A stretch of 64,000 bases of DNA from Rhizobium sp. ZPR4 (GTDB lineage Bacteria > Pseudomonadota > Alphaproteobacteria > Rhizobiales > Rhizobiaceae), in assembly GCF_040215725.1 (NCBI RefSeq), contig NZ_CP157967.1:2728001-2792000 (forward strand). Direction: 5' to 3'. This document shows positions 56,924 through 64,000 of the stretch, piece by piece (within the stretch, counting starts at the first letter, position 1; each line of letters begins with the position of its first letter). A program made the position numbers and the translations under genes. Below the pieces are notes generated by a model. It saw only the letters and a list, made by a program, of their open reading frames with translations, did no database searches and was not told the DNA's origin.

Positions 56924-58072
56924 ATGAAAATCACCAAGCTGACGACCTATATCGTTCCCCCGCGCTGGCTGTTCCTGAAGATCGAGACCGATGAAGGCAT
57001 CGTCGGCTGGGGTGAGCCCGTGGTCGAGGGTCGCGCGCTCACCGTACAGGCAGCCGTGCACGAGCTGGAAGATTACCTGATCGGCAAGGACCCCTTCCTC
57101 ATCGAGGATCACTGGAATGTCATGTATCGCGCCGGCTTCTATCGCGGCGGCGCCGTTCATATGTCGGCCCTTGCCGGCATCGACCAGGCGCTCTGGGACA
57201 TCAAGGGCAAGGCGCTCGGCCAGCCGATCCATTCGCTGCTCGGCGGCCAGGTGCGCGACAAGATCAAGGTCTACTCCTGGATCGGCGGCGACCGCCCCTC
57301 CGACGTCGCCAACAACGCCAAGGAGGTCGTTGCCCGCGGCTTCAAGGCGATCAAGCTCAATGGCTGCGAGGAAATGCAGATCGTCGACACCTATGACAAG
57401 GTGGAGAAGGCCGTCGAGACCATCGCCACCATCCGCGAGGCGATCGGCCCCTATATCGGCATCGGCGTCGACTTCCACGGCCGCGTCCATCGTCCGATGG
57501 CCAAGGTGCTCGCCAAGGAATTGGAGCCCTACAAGCTGCTCTTCATCGAAGAGCCGGTGCTTTCGGAAAACCGCGAAGCCTTGAAGGAAATCGCCAATCA
57601 TTGCTCGACGCCGATCGCGCTCGGCGAACGCCTGTACTCGCGCTGGGACTTCAAGTCGGTCCTGTCGGACGGCTATGTCGACATTCTCCAGCCCGATCTA
57701 TCCCATGCCGGCGGCATCACCGAATGCCGCAAGATCGCGGCCATGGCCGAAGCCTATGACGTGGCGCTGGCGCCGCATTGCCCGCTTGGCCCGATCGCGC
57801 TTGCCGCCTGCCTGCAGGTCGATGCCGTCAGCTACAACGCCTTCATCCAGGAACAGAGCCTCGGCATCCACTACAACAAGGGCAATGACATCCTCGACTA
57901 CATCTCCAACAAGGAGGTGTTCCACTATGCCGATGGTTTCGTGAGCATTCCGCAAGGCCCCGGCCTCGGCATCGAAGTCGACGAAGCCTATGTCATCGAG
58001 CGTGCCAAGGAAGGCCATCGCTGGCGCAACCCGGTCTGGCGCCACGAGGACGGCAGCGTCGCCGAATGGTAA
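56924..58072 (+). CDS. dgoD: D-galactonate dehydratase
   Basis: The 382-residue enolase-superfamily enzyme converts D-galactonate to 2-keto-3-deoxygalactonate. All E. coli DgoD active-site residues keep their numbers: D183 and H185 (VDFHGR), E209 (FIEEPV), E235 (GERLYS) and H285 (APHCPLGP). The length equals the E. coli enzyme. It follows the GntR gene and ends in a strong terminator. The kinase and aldolase for the next steps (DgoK, DgoA) are not in the window. Confidence 0.95.
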   Translation: MKITKLTTYIVPPRWLFLKIETDEGIVGWGEPVVEGRALTVQAAVHELEDYLIGKDPFLIEDHWNVMYRAGFYRGGAVHMSALAGIDQALWDIKGKALGQPIHSLLGGQVRDKIKVYSWIGGDRPSDVANNAKEVVARGFKAIKLNGCEEMQIVDTYDKVEKAVETIATIREAIGPYIGIGVDFHGRVHRPMAKVLAKELEPYKLLFIEEPVLSENREALKEIANHCSTPIALGERLYSRWDFKSVLSDGYVDILQPDLSHAGGITECRKIAAMAEAYDVALAPHCPLGPIALAACLQVDAVSYNAFIQEQSLGIHYNKGNDILDYISNKEVFHYADGFVSIPQGPGLGIEVDEAYVIERAKEGHRWRNPVWRHEDGSVAEW

Positions 58073-58121
58073 GAAGAGAACCTTCGCGACCTAGGAGCGA
58101 AGAACGGTAAATTTCAGCCAA

Positions 58122-58164
58122 AGCGGCCGGCAATCGCATCATCGCGGCTGCCGGCCGCTCTTTT
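58122..58164 (+). terminator. Rho-independent terminator of dgoD
   Basis: AGCGGCCGGCA pairs exactly with TGCCGGCCGCT (11 bp) around a 16-nt loop, followed by CTTTTG. It lies 50 bp past the dgoD stop. Confidence 0.8.
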
Positions 58165-58216
58165 GAAGCGCTCGCGAAACGAGAACCACCGGACACGCAG
58201 TCGTCGAAGGGCAATC

Positions 58217-58771
58217 CTACTGGAAGGCGGGGCGATATAGGCGTGTTGCCAGTTCCAATGATGCGGCAGTCTCATCGAGGGCCTTCAGTACCACACCGAT
58301 ATCCTGTGATGGATTGCTGTAGAACCAGTCGATGGTAAAACGCAGGGTCTGGCCGAGCTGCTTGGTATTTCCAGCCATCGGCGGCAGCGCCAGGGCGCGC
58401 AGTTGCATGTTCTCGCCGCCACGCGCCTGATCCCGCGTCCACCACGCCAGAAACTCCAGCGCCTTCAGGCCCTTCTCGTCCGGTTCGATCGTGAAGCCGA
58501 TCGAAAGCAGCAATTCGTCCGGCAAACCGCCCTTGGTTCTGCGCAACGCGGCAGCGGGCAGATCCGCATAGGCACCGGGCAGAGAAAGATCCGAGAGAGC
58601 GACATCGGGGAGATAGACCTTGCCGAGTTCGGCTTCCGTGATGCCCGGTATGGCTTTGACGGCTTCAGTCAGCCGGGCCACTTCCTTCGGAGCTTCATTG
58701 GCCATGGACTGCATCGCCACAGACTGGACGATCCCGAGTGCGAGAAATAGTCGTTGCCACCATCTTGCCAC
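58217..58771 (-). CDS. Exported protein of unknown function
   Basis: The 184-residue product has a signal peptide (MARWWQRLFLALGIVQSVAM..., cleavage near SMA-NEAP). The mature part has no cysteines and reads like a compact alpha/beta domain with 'PGITEAELGKVYLPDVALSDL' and 'FTIDWFYSNPSQDIGVVLKAL'. No family was recognised. It converges with dgoD and has a start that overlaps nothing. Confidence 0.7.
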   Translation of the reverse strand: MARWWQRLFLALGIVQSVAMQSMANEAPKEVARLTEAVKAIPGITEAELGKVYLPDVALSDLSLPGAYADLPAAALRRTKGGLPDELLLSIGFTIEPDEKGLKALEFLAWWTRDQARGGENMQLRALALPPMAGNTKQLGQTLRFTIDWFYSNPSQDIGVVLKALDETAASLELATRLYRPAFQ

Positions 58772-58923
58772 CGCTCAAACCCGTTTTCGAAGCCGATAGT
58801 GCAACTTGGCAAAGGTGGCCGAGAAAATCAAACCATAGCGGGAGAAATTGGTGGCGTCGATGCTACGAAGGACAGAATTCCGGCGGGCTGAATGATCCGG
58901 ATTCGGTCTTGGACATAGCCACA

Positions 58924-58965
58924 AAAAAGTTGCGCCTGCAGTATCGGCGCAGATACTGCAGGCGC
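58924..58965 (-). terminator. Rho-independent terminator after the BI-1 gene
   Basis: GCGCCTGCAGTATC and GATACTGCAGGCGC (14-bp perfect stem, 58932-58945 with 58952-58965) enclose six bases. On the minus strand the stem is followed by AACTTTTTTG. It lies about 110 bp past the Bax-inhibitor-like stop and should end the sigma/anti-sigma/BI-1 transcript. Confidence 0.85.
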
Positions 58966-59071
58966 GTCATGCGTCTCAACAAGCCCCCAGGGAGACGCAT
59001 TACCGGAGCATGATCACCAAAGGCGTGGAGTGCCCTTTAGCTCAGACCATGCTCAAGCAGGCAATTTCAAA

Positions 59072-59788
59072 CTACTCCCGCTCGCCGGTGAAATTCAGCA
59101 GCAGCTGGAAGATGTTGACGAAGTTCAGGTAGAGCGACAGGGCACCGAAGACGGCGAGCTTCTGCTGCGATTCCTGATCGTAATTTTCGGCATACTGTTC
59201 CTTGATGTTCTGCGTATCCCAGGCGGTCAGGCCGACAAAGACGACGATACCGATGACCGAGATGGCGAACTGCAGAGCGCTCGAACCCAGGAAGATATTG
59301 ACGATGCTGGCGATGATGACGCCGAACAGACCCATCATCAGGAACGAACCGATGTTGGAAAGGTCACGCTTGGTCGTGTAGCCGTAAAGGCTGGTCGCGC
59401 CGAACATCGTCGCGGCGATGAAGAAGGTGCGGGCGATGCTCGTGCCGGTGAAGACCAGGAAGACCGAGGCCAGCGACAGGCCCATGACCGCGCAGAAGGC
59501 CCAGAACATCATCTGCGCCGTGCTGGCCGACATCGACTGGATACGGAACGAGAAGAAGAACACGAAGGCGAGCGGCGCCAGCATGACGACCCACTTCAGC
59601 GGGCTCTGGAAGATGGGTACGTAGAGCGCCGGCGTCGTGCCGACGATCAGCGCGACGATGCCCGTCACGACAAGGCCGATACCCATGTAATTGTAGACGC
59701 GCAGCATATGCTTGCGCAGCCCCTCGTCGAAGAGCGCCTGAGAGCCGGCGGCGGCTCCGTAGCCGTATCGCGGATTGGTCGGGTTCAT
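59072..59788 (-). CDS. Bax inhibitor-1/YccA family membrane protein
   Basis: The 238-residue protein has seven membrane helices and the family patterns 'YNYMGIGLVVTGIVALI', 'LSLASVFLVFTGTSIARTFFIAATMFGATSLYG' (in pieces) and 'VFVGLTAWDTQNIKEQY' with conserved acidic residues of the calcium-leak type. In E. coli YccA guards FtsH. The start at 59788 is 22 bp after the anti-sigma stop on the same strand, so it may be part of the ECF operon. Confidence 0.92.
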   Translation of the reverse strand: MNPTNPRYGYGAAAGSQALFDEGLRKHMLRVYNYMGIGLVVTGIVALIVGTTPALYVPIFQSPLKWVVMLAPLAFVFFFSFRIQSMSASTAQMMFWAFCAVMGLSLASVFLVFTGTSIARTFFIAATMFGATSLYGYTTKRDLSNIGSFLMMGLFGVIIASIVNIFLGSSALQFAISVIGIVVFVGLTAWDTQNIKEQYAENYDQESQQKLAVFGALSLYLNFVNIFQLLLNFTGERE

Positions 59789-59810
59789 GGTCGTTCTCCT
59801 TTAATCCAAA

Positions 59811-60581
59811 CTAGTAGAGGCTGCGGGCAAGCTTTTCGGCATCGCCGTCCAGCTGGCCCGCCTTGCCATTGCCGATCAGCGCATAGGCAACTTCGCCGAT
59901 CTGCCAATAGGCAGCCTGGACATCGTCACGCTTGATGTGACTGACGTCCTGGACGGCGAAATTGCCCGGGCGGACGGCGAAAAGTGACAAATGTCCATCT
60001 TCTCCGGCATCGACCATCATTTCGATGCTTGGGCCGAACTCGGACGGATAGATCTGCGCATCGGTGACGCGCCAGTCCCCCGGCAGTTCCGGCAATACGA
60101 TTGCCGTCGAAGCACGGATTTCTTCCGGATTGTAACTCGCAGCCGCCGCTTGCGGCTTGATCTCCTCGCGCACGGCAGTCGTCTTATAGGCGCGCACCGC
60201 ATCGTCGACAAAGGCCGGCGGCCGCGTGGACGCACTGACCTCGCTCGCCGTAAAGGCACCGAAGGACGTATGTGCGACCCAGCCGGTCGTCACCAGCACG
60301 GCGATGGCAGCAACCCGCTGGAAGGACCCCAGCATGCGGCCATAGACCAGCCCGCGCTCCAGCCGCCGCGCGGCCTCACGCGTTTCTGCCCGGACCACAT
60401 GGCCTTCTCCGGCCAGCGCCATGCGCAGCTCGCCGCGGATGCTCATATCGGCCATCACCTTGGCGGCGATCTCCGGATGCTCCGAGAGATAGGATTCCAC
60501 CTCGACACGGCGCGCGAGAGTGAGCTCGCCATCGACATAGGCGTCGAGATCGGTATCGATGATCGGATCAACGATTTTCAT
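59811..60581 (-). CDS. Membrane anti-sigma factor
   Basis: The 256-residue product has a cytoplasmic N-terminal domain with 'DLDAYVDGELTLARRVEVESYLSEHPE' (zinc-finger-anti-sigma-like but without the usual HxxxCxxC cysteines), one membrane helix around residues 90-110 ('VAAIAVLVTTGWVAHTSFGA'), and a periplasmic domain. It should hold the ECF sigma factor inactive until an envelope signal arrives. ATG 60581 overlaps the sigma gene by 14 bp, so they are co-translated. Confidence 0.85.
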   Translation of the reverse strand: MKIVDPIIDTDLDAYVDGELTLARRVEVESYLSEHPEIAAKVMADMSIRGELRMALAGEGHVVRAETREAARRLERGLVYGRMLGSFQRVAAIAVLVTTGWVAHTSFGAFTASEVSASTRPPAFVDDAVRAYKTTAVREEIKPQAAAASYNPEEIRASTAIVLPELPGDWRVTDAQIYPSEFGPSIEMMVDAGEDGHLSLFAVRPGNFAVQDVSHIKRDDVQAAYWQIGEVAYALIGNGKAGQLDGDAEKLARSLY

Positions 60582-61107
60582 TGCCGCCTCCCTCGATAAG
60601 CCTGAGATGTGAAACCTTGGAGGTAGCCTCCTCGAAACTACGCAGCGTCGCCCGTGCCCGCGCAATGCGGGACATCAGCGTGCCGACAGGAATGCCAAGT
60701 GCAGATGCCGCCTCCTGATAGGAGAGATCCTCGATCGCCACGAGATGCAGCGCCTCGCGCTGCTCCTCGGGCAGATTGAAGAATGCCTCGCGGACCTGGC
60801 TCAAACGCACCGTATGGTCCTGCGATGCCGGCAATGCCGTTTCGAGGTCAGCCGCGGCTTCCTCGTGACGACGGTTCAGCGACTTCTTCTGACGCAGGCG
60901 GTCAATATGCACATTGTGCAGGATCGACAGCAACCAGGTGCGCAGATTGCCGCCGTGGCGGAAAGATGCTTTGCGCTCATATGCCTTGACCAGCGCGTCA
61001 TGCACCAGATCTTCGGCCTCGTCCGCATTGCGCACGAGCGAGCGGGCGTAACGTCTCAGCGAACCGAGCTGCCCCAAAACATCGAATGTGCGTCCTTTGC
61101 GTTCCAT
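60568..61107 (-). CDS. ECF RNA polymerase sigma factor
   Basis: The 179-residue protein has sigma region 2 ('DEAEDLVHDALVKAYERKASF', 'GNLRTWLLSILHNVHIDRLR') and region 4 ('LPEEQREALHLVAIEDLSYQEAASALGIPVGTLMSRI', in pieces) and no region 3. It directs polymerase to a GGAAT-type promoter, one of which lies directly before its own start. The anti-sigma gene overlaps its 3' end. Confidence 0.93.
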   Translation of the reverse strand: MERKGRTFDVLGQLGSLRRYARSLVRNADEAEDLVHDALVKAYERKASFRHGGNLRTWLLSILHNVHIDRLRQKKSLNRRHEEAAADLETALPASQDHTVRLSQVREAFFNLPEEQREALHLVAIEDLSYQEAASALGIPVGTLMSRIARARATLRSFEEATSKVSHLRLIEGGGNENR

Positions 61108-61114
61108 ACTCCTA

Positions 61115-61142
61115 TATACGGAAGCACTCCGGATTCTATTCC
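61115..61142 (-). promoter_or_regulatory. ECF-type autoregulatory promoter
   Basis: On the minus strand GGAATA (-35), 16 bp, CGTATA (-10) match the ECF consensus spacing. The -10 element ends only 7 bp before the sigma ATG at 61107, with AGGAG between. Transcription would start at or next to the start codon, so the message has almost no leader. Confidence 0.65.
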
Positions 61143-61170
61143 ATCGCCCGGCGAATATTTTTGCAGATTT

Positions 61171-62094
61171 TTACATCAGCAGGAAATCCTTGGGCTGCGG
61201 CAACGGCGGCAGGTCGGTTTCGCCGAGCGCTTCGCGCAGATTGATCTCGATCGTATCGGCAAGGGCGCCGATGGCGAGCGCATTGGGACGATGGCCGAAA
61301 GGATCCTCCAATTCGTCGCCCAGCGCATCGAGACCGAAGAAGGTATAGGCGATCAGGGCCGTGACGAAGGGCGAACCCCAGCCGAGCGTATCGACATAGC
61401 CGAAGGGTAGCAGGAAGCAGAAGAGATAGGCGGTGCGATGCAAAAGCAGCGTATAGCCGAAAGGCAGCGGCGTATTGCGCAGCCGCTCGCAAGCCGCCTG
61501 GGCCGCACCCATCTGGCCAATCGTGATATCCAGCATCTGATATTGAATATCCGAAATCGCACCCGATGCCTTCAGCCGCGCGAGATCGGCGGACATCAAG
61601 CGCAGGATAAGGTCGGGCCGGTTCTGAGCCGCATGGTAGAATTCCGCCTCGCTTGGGGTCAGCAGGCGCAGCACCTTGCCCTCGTCGCTGCCTTCACGCA
61701 GAAGACAGACCAGCGCCTGTGTAAAGGCCATGGTCAGGCGCAGCAGGTTTTTGCGCGCCTCTATACCAGCCTCGCCCGCACCCTCCAGCACCAGCGTCTG
61801 GCGAGCGAAGCTGCGCGCGAGATGGACGAGTTGCCCCCAGTCGCGCCGCCCCTCCCACCACCGGTCGTAACAGGCATTGTTACGGAAACCGAGGAAGATC
61901 GAAAGCGCGATACCGAGCAGCGACAGCGCCGAGCCGTTGAAGGAGACGATGAGGTGCGGCTTCTCCTCATGCCCCCAGACGATCAGCGTGGACAGGAGGA
62001 AGATGGCGATGATCTGCGGCAGGATGCGCCGGATGATCGACCCTCGAACGATGAAAAAAAGCTGGAAGAGATTCGGCCGGTCGCGGACGATCAT
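61171..62094 (-). CDS. Bestrophin family anion channel
   Basis: The 307-residue protein has the bestrophin/UPF0187 pattern: an N-terminal helix pair ('IIAIFLLSTLIVWGHE'), 'GIALSIFLGFRNNACYDRWWEGR', and a late 'RTAYLFCFLLPFGYVDTLGWGS' then 'YTFFGLDALGDELEDPFG', where the acidic row is the cation-binding belt of the family. It forms pentameric anion channels in the inner membrane. The start at 62094 is favoured; a longer frame to 62139 is possible. Confidence 0.9.
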   Translation of the reverse strand: MIVRDRPNLFQLFFIVRGSIIRRILPQIIAIFLLSTLIVWGHEEKPHLIVSFNGSALSLLGIALSIFLGFRNNACYDRWWEGRRDWGQLVHLARSFARQTLVLEGAGEAGIEARKNLLRLTMAFTQALVCLLREGSDEGKVLRLLTPSEAEFYHAAQNRPDLILRLMSADLARLKASGAISDIQYQMLDITIGQMGAAQAACERLRNTPLPFGYTLLLHRTAYLFCFLLPFGYVDTLGWGSPFVTALIAYTFFGLDALGDELEDPFGHRPNALAIGALADTIEINLREALGETDLPPLPQPKDFLLM

Positions 62095-62217
62095 GACGAA
62101 GCGCACTCTCGATGAATGTCTGGTGAGGGAGCAATACACCAGACAAGCCGGGAGTAACGAGCATTTCTTGCAAGGCGGCCCTGACCAGCGGGCATCGCTC
62201 GCCGGTCAGGCGGACCA

Positions 62218-62970
62218 TCATTTCGCGCTGGCGCTTGCCGTCACCAGAACCGGGTCGGCGCGATAATCCCCAGGGAAGAGATGCTGCAGGTTCTTCACCT
62301 TCGGCAGGTCGTTGATGACGATATAGGGATAGCTCGGATGCGTCGTCAGGAAATCCTGATGGTAATCCTCGGCGGCATAGAATTGCCGCGCCGGCTCGAT
62401 CTTGGTGACGATCGCGGCATCGAAGGCCTTGGCGTGGTTGAGCTGATCGATATAAGCCTTGGCGATATCGGCCTGCGACTGGCTCGTCGGGAAGATCGCC
62501 GAGCGATATTGCGTACCCGTATCCGGCCCCTGATAGTTCAGCTCCGTCGGATCATGGGCAACGGAGAAATAGATCTGCAGCAGATGGCCATAGCTGATCT
62601 TGCGCGGATCGAAGACGATGCGCACGGATTCGGCATGGCCGGTATCGCCCGAGCTCACCATTTCATAATGAGCTGCATCCTTGCTGCCGCCCGTATAGCC
62701 CGATGTGGCACTGATGACACCGTTGACGTGTTGGAAGACGCCCTGCACACCCCAAAAGCAGCCGCCGGCAAGCACCGCTGTTTCCGTGCTGGCGCTAATC
62801 GCTTTTTCATCCATGCTCGGCGCGGGAATGACCCGCGCATCCTCGGCCGATGCGCGACCGACAAATTGCAGTGCGATGGCGCCGACCAGCACTGCGGCCG
62901 CCGTGAGTCCGGCAAGGCGCGTAACCCGCGCCGAGCCAATACGGATCATATCTGTCGATAAAGTCTTCAT
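62218..62970 (-). CDS. msrA: Exported peptide-methionine (S)-S-oxide reductase, one-Cys type
   Basis: The 250-residue protein repairs oxidised methionine. The catalytic cysteine is C71 in LAGGCFWGVQG. An N-terminal hydrophobic segment (residues 20-42) ending near RASA-EDA marks export to the periplasm. There is no second cysteine anywhere in the protein, so the usual resolving cysteine is missing and reduction must use another partner. The C-terminal 'YAAEDYHQDFLTTHPSYPYI' lies where that cysteine would follow. No msrB lies nearby. Confidence 0.9.
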   Translation of the reverse strand: MKTLSTDMIRIGSARVTRLAGLTAAAVLVGAIALQFVGRASAEDARVIPAPSMDEKAISASTETAVLAGGCFWGVQGVFQHVNGVISATSGYTGGSKDAAHYEMVSSGDTGHAESVRIVFDPRKISYGHLLQIYFSVAHDPTELNYQGPDTGTQYRSAIFPTSQSQADIAKAYIDQLNHAKAFDAAIVTKIEPARQFYAAEDYHQDFLTTHPSYPYIVINDLPKVKNLQHLFPGDYRADPVLVTASASAK

Positions 62971-63104
62971 GACACTCTCCTCTCGACCGCCATTCTAAAC
63001 GCTTCGGTCACAAGGAGATACGGAAAGGCGAGGCTCAATGTTACATACGGTCGCGTGTAACACCGAAACGTGAACGAGACGGCGGCCTTGTTCAGAAATG
63101 ATGT

Positions 63105-63314
63105 TCAGTAATGGGGCGGCTTGGTAATCGCCGGCGCGTCGAGCGATTGCTCCTCCAGCGTCAGAAACCGCTCGGTCAGCCGGTCGAGCTTCTGCCTGGT
63201 CTGCTCGACCACCTTCCATTGCTCGGCAATCTGGTCGGAAAGCTCCTCGATCATCTTCACCTGATGGGCGACCGTCTCTTCGAGTTTGGTGATGCGGCTT
63301 TGTTCGTCTGACAT
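63105..63314 (-). CDS. slyX: SlyX family protein
   Basis: The 69-residue protein is a coiled coil ('SRITKLEETVAHQVKMIEEL', 'VVEQTRQKLDRLTERF') with the SlyX C-terminal PPHY. The function of SlyX is not known. ATG 63314 follows AAGGGATC. It lies between msrA and a phosphodiesterase gene. Confidence 0.88.
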   Translation of the reverse strand: MSDEQSRITKLEETVAHQVKMIEELSDQIAEQWKVVEQTRQKLDRLTERFLTLEEQSLDAPAITKPPHY

Positions 63315-63550
63315 ATCTGATCCCTTTCGCAACGATCTATAGCAGCCTGGCAATCGCGTACAGTGCTTCCGTTCGACATGATGCGGGCAGCACCCTCGTT
63401 TGACGACGATGTGACAAAACTGAAAAACAGATGAAAAGACCCGTTACCTAACTGACATGGGGGCCTTCTAAAGAGAGCGCAGAGACGCGCCGGTTTGAAG
63501 GCCATTCCTTCCGCAGGCGCACCCTTTCTAGAGACTGCGGAGAAGCGCCT

Positions 63551-64000
63551 TGAAGATCATCCAGATCACCGACACCCATTTGAGCCCCAACAAGCCGCAT
63601 TTCAACGGCAATTGGGAGCCGCTGGCGAAATGGATCGAGGCAAGCGGCGCCGATCTCGTCGTTCACACTGGCGATCTCAGCGTCGACGGCGCAGACAAGG
63701 ACGAAGATCTTATCTTCTCCATGGATCTGATGCGGCAAGTCTCCGTGCCGATGCTGATCGTGCCCGGAAACCACGACGTCGGCCACCTGCCCGGCTCTTA
63801 TCAGCCAGTCAATCCGGAGCGGCTGGAGCGCTGGCGTCGCCTCGTCGGTCCCGATTATTGGGCGAAGGACGTCGACAACTGGCGGCTGATCGGCCTCAAC
63901 AGCCTGCTGATGGGCTTCGAGGATGCCGAAGAGCAGAAGCAGTTCGACTGGCTGCAGCAGATGCTCGAAAGCCGTGGCGAGCGCCGTGTTGCCCTCTTTG
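63551..64000 (+). CDS. Calcineurin-like phosphodiesterase (partial)
   Basis: The first 150 residues are visible before the edge. Metal ligands appear in order: D and H in 'IIQITDTHLSPN', 'VHTGDLSVDG' and 'VPGNHDVGHLP', as in class III cAMP phosphodiesterases (CpdA) and related enzymes. The best start is TTG 63551 behind GGAGA; no ATG precedes the fold. The remaining ligands lie outside the window. Confidence 0.8.

Noticed and set aside
58985..59060. GAGCATG...CATGCTC ends as a second rhizobial repeat element
   Set aside because: Only the short ends match; the inside does not resemble the element at 48.3 kb.

Overview
The window looks like chromosomal DNA of a fast-growing alpha-proteobacterium of the Rhizobium/Agrobacterium group. 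The basis is the GC-rich coding style, the order DUF2948-hisD-UPF0262-LMW phosphatase-infA-maf-yacG-tRNA-Phe with murA next to it, a smoEFGK-mtlK polyol operon of the rhizobial type, and a rhizobial-looking intergenic palindrome. Species cannot be fixed from the sequence alone. About 65 protein genes and two tRNA genes are supported.

Layout. 1-4.1 kb: an IclR-controlled catabolic locus (sugar-type binding protein running off the left edge; lactonase-like amidohydrolase, MaoC-type protein, CaiB-type CoA-transferase). 4.2-6.7 kb: transaldolase and a divergent SorC/DeoR-type sugar regulator. 6.7-9.8 kb: Ada-like methyltransferase, DUF2244 protein, endonuclease III, EI24/CysZ-like membrane protein. 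10-20.7 kb: polyol (sorbitol/mannitol) operon on the minus strand, read fucU-like, SorC-type regulator, smoE, smoF, smoG, smoK, mtlK, HAD phosphatase, FGGY kinase, with an RpiR-type regulator at its far end. 20.9-27.4 kb: OmpR/histidine-kinase pair, ROK kinase overlapping cutC, an unknown anchored protein, an MFS exporter. 27.4-32.2 kb: the stress module prkA-yeaH-spoVR. 32.5-38.7 kb: tRNA-Phe and the housekeeping block up to murA. 38.9-41 kb: tRNA-Thr followed by a small patch of atypical, more AT-rich genes, including an exported six-repeat cysteine-rich Sel1 protein. 41-48.3 kb: ddl, a tetronate-type kinase/PdxA2 pair with LysR regulator, an SDR protein without the catalytic Tyr/Lys, a VOC protein and a PP2A-like phosphatase. 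48.4-53.5 kb: TetR-controlled two-gene RND efflux operon. 53.7-58.8 kb: small membrane proteins, OsmC, a GntR regulator with dgoD. 58.9-63.3 kb: ECF sigma/anti-sigma/Bax-inhibitor-1 operon, bestrophin, exported one-Cys MsrA, SlyX. The right edge cuts a calcineurin-type phosphodiesterase.

How the parts work together: much of the window is local sugar, polyol and sugar-acid catabolism (polyols, D-galactonate, four-carbon acid sugars, an unassigned lactone/CoA route), each locus with its own adjacent regulator and often a visible palindromic operator. The rest is stress defence (OsmC, MsrA, PrkA module, ECF sigma, RND pump, DNA repair) and cell-envelope or core functions (murA, ddl, hisD, infA). 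No CRISPR array, intact transposase or prophage was seen. The clearest non-routine signals are the 21-bp-arm palindrome before tetR, the ECF-type promoter that leaves almost no 5' leader, the SDR lacking YxxxK, the tRNA-Thr-adjacent patch and the CoA/lactone locus.
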